64,000 bases of DNA. Source: Pirellulales bacterium (GTDB taxonomy: Bacteria; Planctomycetota; Planctomycetia; Pirellulales; Lacipirellulaceae). A program made the translations under genes and the position numbers. Below are positions 17,795-25,269 of this stretch, in pieces (the stretch's first letter is position 1; each line of letters begins with the position of its first letter). The DNA lies in contig JAHBXQ010000001.1 in assembly GCA_019636345.1 (NCBI GenBank), forward strand, positions 773,985 through 837,984, given 5' to 3'. The notes below the pieces were generated by a model. That model was not told where the DNA came from. It worked only from the letters and a program-made list of their open reading frames with translations, and searched no databases.

Positions 17795-18514
17795 ATGAGC
17801 GACCAAGTAGCTCCCGCTGCGGCGAGCGTCGATGCCGAGCGGTTGGCCGCGCTGCGTGAGTTGGCCTACGGCGCGAGCCACGAGATCAACAATCCGCTGG
17901 CGAACATCTCGGCCCGCGCGCAGGCGCTCTTGCGCGACGAGCCGGATCCCGAGCGGCGGCGAACGCTGGAATCAATCCAGCAGCAGGCGCTGCGGGCGCA
18001 TGAGATGATTTCAGATCTCATGCTGTTCGCCCGGCCGCCGGCGTTGGCGCTCGAGCCGGTCTGTCTGGCCTCGCTGGTGCGCCGGCTGGGGGGGGAACTG
18101 CTGGGGGAGTGTCGGCGTCGCGGGGTGCGGCTCGACCTCGACCTTCCCGCGGAGGGGCTGGTCGTCGACGGCGATCCCGAACAACTCGCCGAGGCGGTGC
18201 GGGCCCTGCTGGTAAACGCGCTCGAGGCGAGCAGCCCCGACGGGCGAATCACGGCGACCGTGACTCTGGAGGCCAGCGAAAGCTGCGGGACGGCTGTGGC
18301 GCGGATCGAGGTCGCCGACCAGGGGCGCGGACTCTCGCCGCGGGAACTTGTGCACGCGTTCGACCCGTTTTTCTCGGGGCGCGAGGCGGGCCGCGGATTG
18401 GGCTTTGGATTGCCCAAGTGTTGGCGTATCGTGACGGCTCACGGCGGCGACGTCGCCCTCGCCGCGGCGCCGACCGGCGGCGTGGCGGCGACGCTGAGGC
18501 TTCCTTGCGGCTGA
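17795..18514 (+). CDS. Soluble sensor histidine kinase
   Basis: 239 residues from ATG 17795. No membrane segment or sensory domain is visible, so it must be cytoplasmic or take input through a partner. The H-box is GASHEINNPLANISARAQ (His29), followed by a dimerisation helix pair and a HATPase_c domain with N-box VRALLVNALEASSPDG, G1 VADQGRGLSPREL and G2 GRGLGFGLPKCWRIV. The H-box close to the N-terminus is typical of NtrB-like kinases stripped of PAS domains. The gene follows the HTH-receiver gene and may phosphorylate it; this is inferred from adjacency. The open frame extends upstream to 17702 without a plausible start. Confidence 0.85.
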   Translation: MSDQVAPAAASVDAERLAALRELAYGASHEINNPLANISARAQALLRDEPDPERRRTLESIQQQALRAHEMISDLMLFARPPALALEPVCLASLVRRLGGELLGECRRRGVRLDLDLPAEGLVVDGDPEQLAEAVRALLVNALEASSPDGRITATVTLEASESCGTAVARIEVADQGRGLSPRELVHAFDPFFSGREAGRGLGFGLPKCWRIVTAHGGDVALAAAPTGGVAATLRLPCG

Positions 18515-18628
18515 GGGACAGATTGAGGGGGGCGACCGGCGAGACGTCGCCCCTGTCCGTCGGACGTTCGTCGTACCCCCCTTTCCCCCCCTCGCCGATC
18601 ACTAACCGCCAATCGCTCTTCCTCCGCC

Positions 18629-19450
18629 ATGGGCAAAGTCAACGAAACCATTCGCACCGTCAACAGCGCCGTACGGACGCTGCTGTTCGCGGCGCTGTTG
18701 CTCGGGGCGGGATTCGCGGGGTGGAAGGGGTATTCGCTCTACAACGAGCCGCAGGAGAAGCTGGCTGAGAAGCAGCGCGAACTCGACTCGATCCAAGCGA
18801 AGCTCGCCGGCGCCGAGTCGACGGTGGCCAGCCAGCGCACGGCGATCGAAACGCTCGAAGCCGACGTCGCCGCCAAGGCCGCACAGGTCGCCAAGCTCGA
18901 GACGTCGAATCGCCTGCTGAAGATGCGGAGCCGCATCGCCCGGATCAAAGTGATCGAGCAGATCCAGAACGACTCGTCTGAGCGGCCGCGGACGAGGATC
19001 GAGTTTTTCGAGGTCAACGACGACGGGGCCCCGGTCGACGAGCATCGACAAGAGTTCACCCTCGAAGGGGATCGGGTGTACGTCGAGTGCCTCGTCGCCA
19101 AGTTCGACGACAAGTACGTCGAGGAGAAAGACCTCGATCGCGGGACGGCGATCTGCCTGTTTCAGCGGATCTTCGGCGAATATCAGGAGCCGCAGCAGGG
19201 GTTCAAGATCGAGGCGTCGCGGACGAGCCCCACGTCGTACGCCCGCGGGGGGGAGGCCTCGGAGTTCGAGAAGCGAATCTGGCGGGACTTCGCCCTGTTG
19301 GAGAACGACCCGCAGCAGGCGGCGGAGCTAGGCGTCCGCGCCGCACACGCCGACGCCCCGTCGATCCGGCTCAAGGAGGGGGGCGAATACGAGCTCGAAC
19401 TCCGTTCGACCGGCGAGTTCACGCTGCGGGCGCTGCGCGACGGGCGATAG
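18629..19450 (+). CDS. Membrane-anchored coiled-coil protein of unknown function
   Basis: 273 residues. A single membrane segment lies near the N-terminus (about residues 16-36, TLLFAALLLGAGFAGWKGYSL). A coiled coil follows (about 42-105, heptads in KLAEKQRELDSIQAKL and beyond), then a C-terminal globular domain with a beta-rich pattern (RIEFFEVNDDG, YVECLVAKFDD). The arrangement suits a type II membrane protein with a large periplasmic part. No family recognised. It is 114 bp after the histidine kinase and might be in the same operon, but nothing links the functions. Confidence 0.75.
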   Translation: MGKVNETIRTVNSAVRTLLFAALLLGAGFAGWKGYSLYNEPQEKLAEKQRELDSIQAKLAGAESTVASQRTAIETLEADVAAKAAQVAKLETSNRLLKMRSRIARIKVIEQIQNDSSERPRTRIEFFEVNDDGAPVDEHRQEFTLEGDRVYVECLVAKFDDKYVEEKDLDRGTAICLFQRIFGEYQEPQQGFKIEASRTSPTSYARGGEASEFEKRIWRDFALLENDPQQAAELGVRAAHADAPSIRLKEGGEYELELRSTGEFTLRALRDGR

Positions 19451-19463
19451 GGCCCGGCGCCGT

Positions 19464-20342
19464 TTACCAATCGCGCCCCGTCGCCGCTCGCGCCGGTTGG
19501 TAGGCCTGGGCGAGGTTCGGCTGGTAGCACGTTGCGCGGCAGTGCTGCTGCGGGGCCCAGCGGGCGCCCAGGTCGCTCAGCGACTCCGACGAACCGGCGA
19601 ACAGCCAGCCCTCGGGCGTCAGCGTCGCGGCCAGTTTCTCGAACAGTTTTGCCCGGTCTTCGGCATTGAAATAGATCGCCACGTTGCGGCAAAAAACCAC
19701 GTCGAACGGCCCCAGCCCCGTGAACGGTTCGTGCAGGTTGCGCACCGCGAACGAGCACATCGAGCGAATCGAGTCGCGAACCAGCCAGGAGTCCCCCTGG
19801 TCGATGAAGTATTTGTCGCGGTAGGCGACGTCGAGCCCGCGGCTGATTTCCAGCTTGTTGTAGACCCCGCGACTGGCCTGGGCGACGGCCGCGGGAGAGA
19901 TGTCGGTGCCGAAGACTTTGAAGTCCCAATTCTGGTAATCGTACACGACGTCGGCGAACGCCATGGCGATGCTGTACGCCTCCTGTCCGGTGCTGGAGGC
20001 CGCGGACCAGATGCGCAGTCGGCGGGGATTCAGGCTCTTCGCCTTGCCGTCGATGACGTGCGGGATCACCTTATGGCGCAGGGCTTCGAAGGGGGACGTA
20101 TCGCGGAACCAGAGCGTTTCGTTGGTCGTGACCGCGTTGATCACTTCCTCGCGCAGCCCCGGCAGCGCCGCGGCGCGGACCTTGCGCACCAGATCGGCGT
20201 AGTTGGCGCAAGAGGTTTTGCGAACCAGTTGCGACAGCCGCGACTCGATGAGGTAGGCCTTCGAGGCGTCCCAGTAAATTCCGCACAAATCGTCGACCAG
20301 TCCGCAAACGGCGTCGATGTCCTCGGGGGTCACGTTGCTCAT
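19464..20342 (-). CDS. cheR: Chemotaxis protein methyltransferase CheR
   Basis: 292 residues. It methylates glutamates of chemoreceptors using SAM. The N-terminal helical CheR domain is followed by the methyltransferase domain with TTNETLWFRD, IWSAASSTGQEAYSIAM (SAM loop), VFGTDIS, VRNLHEPF and FCRNVAIYFNAEDR. Its ATG overlaps the cheB stop by 4 bp (ATGA), so the two are translationally coupled. No TPR tail is attached. It is the last gene of the chemotaxis cluster on this strand. Confidence 0.95.
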   Translation of the reverse strand: MSNVTPEDIDAVCGLVDDLCGIYWDASKAYLIESRLSQLVRKTSCANYADLVRKVRAAALPGLREEVINAVTTNETLWFRDTSPFEALRHKVIPHVIDGKAKSLNPRRLRIWSAASSTGQEAYSIAMAFADVVYDYQNWDFKVFGTDISPAAVAQASRGVYNKLEISRGLDVAYRDKYFIDQGDSWLVRDSIRSMCSFAVRNLHEPFTGLGPFDVVFCRNVAIYFNAEDRAKLFEKLAATLTPEGWLFAGSSESLSDLGARWAPQQHCRATCYQPNLAQAYQPARAATGRDW

Positions 20343-21421
20343 ACTGCGGCCTCCACGGTCGCCGCGGAGACGAGGCTAGGAACAATGCGATCGAGGGGCT
20401 CGACCTGGTCGACCAGTCCGGCCTCGAACACGCTCTTGGGCATGCCGTAGACGACGCAGGTCGCCTGGTCCTGGGCGATGATGCGGGCGCCGCGCTCGCG
20501 CAAGTGCCGGCAGCCGATGGTTCCGTCGTCGCCCATGCCGGTCAGAATGACTCCCAGCGCTTCGGGTCCGAAGTGGGAGGCGAGCGAACGGAACAAGTAG
20601 TCGACCGAGGGCTTGCAGTGACGTTCAGGCGGATCGTCGGTGATCTGAATGACGGGGCGCCCGGTGAGCATCGAGACCCTCATTTGCTTCCCGCCCGGAG
20701 CGATGAAGATCTTGCCGGGCTCGGCTACGCAGCCGTCGTACGCCTCCAGCACTTCGAGCCGGCATGACCGATTCAGGTCTTCGGCCAGGCTCTTGGTGAA
20801 CATCGGGGGCATGTGCTGCACGATGACGATCGGGCAGGGAAAATCCCCCGGGATGCGCGGCAAGATGCGGCTCAGCGCGGCAGGGCCGCCGGTCGAGACG
20901 CCGATGCCGACGATCTTGGGAGTCGCGAACTTGCCTGCGCGCTCGGCGGGTCTCGGCGGGGGCGCCGGCTGGGGCGGTTCGATGCGCACCCGGCGGTGGC
21001 CGATCGTCGAGGCGATCGCCGCGACCTTCGGCTCCAATTGACGTCGCAGTTGTTCGGCGTTGGCCGCCGGTTGTGCGGCATGCGGTTTCAGCACGAAGTC
21101 GAAGGCCCCCAACTGCAATGCGGCGCTGGTGGCCTGAGCGCCGGTCGAGGTCTGCGAGCTGATCATGACGGCTTTGACGTCCAGGTCGCGAACGGCCAGC
21201 TCGCGCAGGAGCCCGAGACCGTCGAGTTCCGGCATCTCGAGGTCGAGCGTGATGAAATCGGGGCGATCGTCGACGATCCGTTCCAATGCGGCGCGACCGT
21301 TGGCCGCGGTCCCGACGACCTCGACTCCGGGAATCTGTTGCAGCACCTCGCGGACGATCTTGCGGAACAGGGCCGAGTCGTCGACGACGAGGGCTTTCAA
21401 GGGTTGTTCAGGGGGCGTCAT
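20339..21421 (-). CDS. cheB: Protein-glutamate methylesterase/glutaminase CheB
   Basis: 360 residues. The receiver domain (1-125) has Asp14-Asp15 and phosphoacceptor Asp60 (ITLDLEMPELDG). A Pro-rich linker leads to the methylesterase domain with catalytic Ser176 (GVSTGG), His203 (VQHMPP) and Asp298 (GMGDDG). It removes receptor methyl groups and may deamidate receptor glutamines, and is activated by CheA phosphorylation. It is coupled to cheR by a 4-bp overlap. A strong terminator on this strand separates it from the upstream receptor gene, so cheB-cheR probably need their own promoter within 21422-21484 or some read-through. Confidence 0.95.
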   Translation of the reverse strand: MTPPEQPLKALVVDDSALFRKIVREVLQQIPGVEVVGTAANGRAALERIVDDRPDFITLDLEMPELDGLGLLRELAVRDLDVKAVMISSQTSTGAQATSAALQLGAFDFVLKPHAAQPAANAEQLRRQLEPKVAAIASTIGHRRVRIEPPQPAPPPRPAERAGKFATPKIVGIGVSTGGPAALSRILPRIPGDFPCPIVIVQHMPPMFTKSLAEDLNRSCRLEVLEAYDGCVAEPGKIFIAPGGKQMRVSMLTGRPVIQITDDPPERHCKPSVDYLFRSLASHFGPEALGVILTGMGDDGTIGCRHLRERGARIIAQDQATCVVYGMPKSVFEAGLVDQVEPLDRIVPSLVSAATVEAAV

Positions 21422-21484
21422 GGGAGTCGATCAGGGAGAGGCGTATTCAAGAGGATCATCCCCGGCGAAGCGATCGCGTCGATG

Positions 21485-21526
21485 AAAAACAGCCGGCGTG
21501 CGACGCTTGGGCGCCGCACGCCGGCT
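21485..21526 (-). terminator. Rho-independent terminator after the chemoreceptor gene
   Basis: A 12-bp perfect stem, AGCCGGCGTGCG (21491-21502) and CGCACGCCGGCT (21515-21526), with a 12-nt loop. On the minus strand the stem is followed by a short run of T residues (complement of aaaaa, 21485-21489). It lies 46 bp after the receptor stop and before cheB. Confidence 0.85.
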
Positions 21527-21572
21527 CGATTCACGTCACGTCTCCGCCGGCGTGCCGCAGAGACGTTCCGAC

Positions 21573-24500
21573 TCAGACCTGGAACTGACCGACCAAGGTC
21601 TGCAGTTCCTCGGCGAGCGTGCTGAGCACGGTTCCGGCTTCCTTGGTCTGCAAGGCGGCCTCCGAGGTTTGCTTGGCCCCCTGGTCGACCCCGGTGATGT
21701 TCACCGTGATCTCCTGGCTGGCCGAGGCGCTCTCGTTGACGCCGCGCGACACGGTGTCGGCCGCGCTGGCGGTTTCCGAGACGCTGACGGCGATCTGCTT
21801 GGTCGTGGCGCTTTGCTCCTCGACCGCGGCGGCAATCGTCCGGCTGACCTCGTTGACGTTGTTGATGACCTCGGTGATCTCGCGGATCGCGGAGACGGCC
21901 TCGCTGGTCGACCCTTGAATCCCCTCGATCCGGCGGCGGATGTCGTCGGTGGCGGTGGCGGTCTGTTTGGCCAGTTCCTTGACCTCGGTCGCGACGACCG
22001 CGAAGCCCTTGCCCGCTTCGCCGGCCCGCGCGGCCTCGATCGTGGCGTTCAGGGCCAGCAGGTTCGTCTGCTCGGCGATGTCCTGAATCACCTCGATGAC
22101 CTTGCCGATCTCGTCCGCCGCGATGCCCAGCCCGCCGACCTTGTCGTTGCTGACGGCGGCCAGGCGAGCGGCCTCGCTGGCGACCGCGGCCGACTGTTCG
22201 GCGTTCTTGGCGATCTCGTTGATGGTGGCGGTCATCTGCTCAGTCGAGGCGGCCACCGTGCGGACGTTGCTCGACATTTCCTCGGTCGAGGCGGCCATGG
22301 TCCGCATGTTCGCCGACATCTCCTCCGCCGCGGCGGCCACGGTGGCCGACTGCGTGGTGGTTTCGTCGGCTCCGCTCGAGAGCTGCACCGCGGTGGCCGA
22401 CAGTTGCGTCGACGTGCTGGCCAGCCGGCCGGCGTTCGCGGCGAGCTTGGTCATGACGTCGCGGAGGTTGGCGCCCATCGCGTTGACCGCCTCGGCGATC
22501 TTGCTGAAGGTGCTGAAGACCTCGCGAGTGTCGTCTTCCGGAGCGGTGACGTCGTAGCTGACGTTCAAGCGGCCCTGGGCGATGTCGCCCAGCACGGTCG
22601 ACAGCTTGACCACTTCGGAGGCTTGGAACTCGCCGACCTTCTGCTCGCGAATCTGCCGCTTCCGTGCTTCAGTGACGTCGGACCACACCAGGGTGTTGCC
22701 GACGTAGTTGCCGGCGGAATCGAGTTGGGCGGCGACGTTCAAGTCGAAGGTCAAGGGGCCGACCTGGATGTCGGTCCGATAGGGCAAATTGCTCGGATCG
22801 GAGAGCAGCTTGCGCTGGTGGCTGGGGTTCTCGTGGAACTGGTCGATGTTGGCGCCCAGGACCTTTTGCGGATCGAACCACGACCAGATCGAGCGGAACA
22901 CGTCCTGATGACTCTTGAGCAATTGCTCGGTCGCTTTGTTGAGATAGGTCACCGTGAAATCGCGGTCGATCATCATGTACGCCGAATCGGAGTCGTCGAC
23001 GACCGCCTGCAGCTTGAGGGCGGCGTTTCTGGCGAAGACAGTCTGCGTGATATCGCTGGCGTACTTGACGACCTTCGTGACTTTTCCGCTTGCATCAAAC
23101 ACGGGGTTGTAGGACGCCTGGATCCAGATCTCTTTGCCTCCCTTGCCGAAGCGACGGTATTCCCCGGCGTCAAATTCTCCGCGGCTCAGCTTCGCCCAGA
23201 AAGCGGAGTAGGCCGAGGAGTTGACGTATTCCGGCTCGCAGAACATGCGGTGATGCCGTCCCTTGATTTCGTCGAGCGTGTAACCCAAAGCGTTCAGGAA
23301 GTTGTCATTGGCCGTGACGATCGTTCCGTCTGGCGTGAACTCGATGGCGGCCTGCGACTTGTCGATCGCCGAGATCTTGCCTTCGTAATCGGCCGCCTTT
23401 TCGGTGAAGGTGGTCAATTCGTCAAGCAGCGTGTTGAGGCTGCCGGCCATCTGACCGAGGTCGCCGCCGGTCGTCGTGATCACCTTGTGCGTGTAATCGC
23501 GGTTCGTAGCGGCGTTGAGCGAGTCGGTTGCTTGCACAATGATGCGGCTCATCGACTGGGCGACGAACCAAGCGCCGATCGGGATGATCGCCAAGGCGCC
23601 CAGCACGGTCAGCAGGCAGGTGTTCTTCAGGGCGTTGCTGGTCGCAAGGGCTTCGTCGCACGCGACGCGGACCATCACGTTCCACTTCATGCCGGGAAAG
23701 CCGAGGGCGCCGCGGAGCGGAGCGAAGCCGGCCGTTTGATAGATTCCCTTGCGAGCGTGGAACGATTTGGCGATCCCGCCGGCTTCGCCGGCGACGACCC
23801 GTTGGGCGGATTCGACCCCCTTCTCGGCAAGATTGAACTTGCCGATGATCGTCATGTCGCGTTTGACGTCCTCGCTGCCGGCGGTTTTCGGATCGTAGTC
23901 GACGATGACGTTGCCGTCCTTGTCAAGTAACGTCAACTCGGCGCTGGCCATGCTTCGGGTTTTGAGGTTTTGGTAGCTGGCCAGGAAGATTTCCTCGACG
24001 AGGCTGAACTTCGCGACGTTCTTCCAGACGGCGATAACCTTTCCTTCAGAATCATAGACAGGAGCAGTGAAGCCTAGCGCAAGGGCTTCGTCGTTGTACG
24101 CGCGCTTCGCAAATTCGTCGACGTACAAGTGTTCGACGACGGTGCCGTCGGCCAGGCTGTCGTCAGTCCGGTAAAATCGTCCGTCGATGGCGTCTTTGAA
24201 CCAGTTAGCCTGAGCGAACTTCTGATCGTACAGCCAAGTCGTGTCGATCGGCTTGCCGTCGGCGTCGGCGTTGTTTACGGCAATGACCTTGCCGTCGAGA
24301 TCGACGAGGATCGTCAGGTAGTAAATGTCGTACAGATCGACGTAGCGATTCATCGCCGCGACGATCGGGTTCTCTTCGGGCGACTTGCCCCAGTTGTCCT
24401 GGTTGCGAACGGCGTCGTTGGCGCCGAACGCTTGGACGTCGCCGTAACGCTCGAACAGGTTGCGGTCGATGCGGTCGGCGATCGATTCGGCAATTCCGGC

Positions 24501-24647
24501 AAACTCGGAGCCGATGTTCGCGGCGATTTGGTTGCCCGCGCCCCACGTGATGTAGGTGAGCACGGCCAACGGCGCCAGCGCAAAGCCGCAGCACGCCAGA
24601 ATCAGCTTTGTGCGAAAGTTCAGGTTGGACAGTCGCGGTACTCGCAT
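21573..24647 (-). CDS. Methyl-accepting chemotaxis protein with Cache-like and PAS sensing regions
   Basis: 1024 residues, long for the family. Membrane segments are at ~12-34 ([20 protein letters not shown]) and ~335-358 ([19 protein letters not shown]). The ~300-residue periplasmic part between them has a dCache-like pattern ([30 protein letters not shown]). A HAMP-like segment follows, then two cytoplasmic PAS domains (one starting [17 protein letters not shown], one [14 protein letters not shown]). The long signalling hairpin has its conserved tip [19 protein letters not shown] at about residue 870. There is no C-terminal CheR-binding pentapeptide; the protein ends QTLVGQFQV. It probably senses small molecules outside and redox or energy state inside. 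It is the only receptor in the cluster. Confidence 0.93.
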   Translation of the reverse strand: MRVPRLSNLNFRTKLILACCGFALAPLAVLTYITWGAGNQIAANIGSEFAGIAESIADRIDRNLFERYGDVQAFGANDAVRNQDNWGKSPEENPIVAAMNRYVDLYDIYYLTILVDLDGKVIAVNNADADGKPIDTTWLYDQKFAQANWFKDAIDGRFYRTDDSLADGTVVEHLYVDEFAKRAYNDEALALGFTAPVYDSEGKVIAVWKNVAKFSLVEEIFLASYQNLKTRSMASAELTLLDKDGNVIVDYDPKTAGSEDVKRDMTIIGKFNLAEKGVESAQRVVAGEAGGIAKSFHARKGIYQTAGFAPLRGALGFPGMKWNVMVRVACDEALATSNALKNTCLLTVLGALAIIPIGAWFVAQSMSRIIVQATDSLNAATNRDYTHKVITTTGGDLGQMAGSLNTLLDELTTFTEKAADYEGKISAIDKSQAAIEFTPDGTIVTANDNFLNALGYTLDEIKGRHHRMFCEPEYVNSSAYSAFWAKLSRGEFDAGEYRRFGKGGKEIWIQASYNPVFDASGKVTKVVKYASDITQTVFARNAALKLQAVVDDSDSAYMMIDRDFTVTYLNKATEQLLKSHQDVFRSIWSWFDPQKVLGANIDQFHENPSHQRKLLSDPSNLPYRTDIQVGPLTFDLNVAAQLDSAGNYVGNTLVWSDVTEARKRQIREQKVGEFQASEVVKLSTVLGDIAQGRLNVSYDVTAPEDDTREVFSTFSKIAEAVNAMGANLRDVMTKLAANAGRLASTSTQLSATAVQLSSGADETTTQSATVAAAAEEMSANMRTMAASTEEMSSNVRTVAASTEQMTATINEIAKNAEQSAAVASEAARLAAVSNDKVGGLGIAADEIGKVIEVIQDIAEQTNLLALNATIEAARAGEAGKGFAVVATEVKELAKQTATATDDIRRRIEGIQGSTSEAVSAIREITEVINNVNEVSRTIAAAVEEQSATTKQIAVSVSETASAADTVSRGVNESASASQEITVNITGVDQGAKQTSEAALQTKEAGTVLSTLAEELQTLVGQFQV

Positions 24648-24740
24648 TGCAGAACTCCAAGACAGGGAAAATGAAGGCTGGTAAGGGTTCGTCGTCTGAC
24701 GTGAAACGCGGGCGAAAGAGTCGCTGGTCGAGGACGAACG

Positions 24741-25217
24741 TCAACTCATCAAATGGGAATCGGACAGGGCTTGTTCAATGTCCAGCAGCACGACGATCGA
24801 CGATTTCATCGTGTGGACGCCGGCGAGCAGTCGGCCGTCGAGGCCGCTGACGTTGGCCGGGGGCGGTTCGATCTGGTCTTCGCTGATCGTGAGAATGTCG
24901 GAGATGCGGTCGACCAGCAGGCCGATCGACTCGCCGTCGAAATTGACGATCAGGTTGCGGCTGTCGCGGGTCAGCTCGGCGGGGGGCAGGTCCAAGACCC
25001 GCCGCAGGTCGATCACCGTGGCGACGTCGCCGCGGAGATTGATCACGCCGCGGACCTCGGGCGGGGCGTGCGGCACGCGCGTGACGGCCAACTGCCGATT
25101 GATTTCTTGGACGTAGCGAATGTCGATTCCCAGCAGAATGTCCCCCACGTAGAACGTGGCGAACTGGACTTCGCTGGTGCGACGCTCGCGTTTCGAGGGG
25201 GCTTGCACGGTGGACAT
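24741..25217 (-). CDS. cheW: Chemotaxis coupling protein CheW
   Basis: 158 residues forming one CheW SH3-like domain (QFATFYVGDILLGIDIRYVQEI, GVINLRGDVATVIDLRRVL, LIVNFDGESIGLLVDRISDI). It bridges receptor signalling tips and the CheW-like domain of CheA. It lies 52 bp downstream of cheA and 93 bp upstream of the receptor gene, all on the same strand, which fits an operon order of cheA-cheW-mcp. Confidence 0.94.
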   Translation of the reverse strand: MSTVQAPSKRERRTSEVQFATFYVGDILLGIDIRYVQEINRQLAVTRVPHAPPEVRGVINLRGDVATVIDLRRVLDLPPAELTRDSRNLIVNFDGESIGLLVDRISDILTISEDQIEPPPANVSGLDGRLLAGVHTMKSSIVVLLDIEQALSDSHLMS

Positions 25218-25269
25218 GGGGGCGTGTGGCGTGTGATGATTGTGGTGTTGGGCGAGCGGCGATTGGCCG

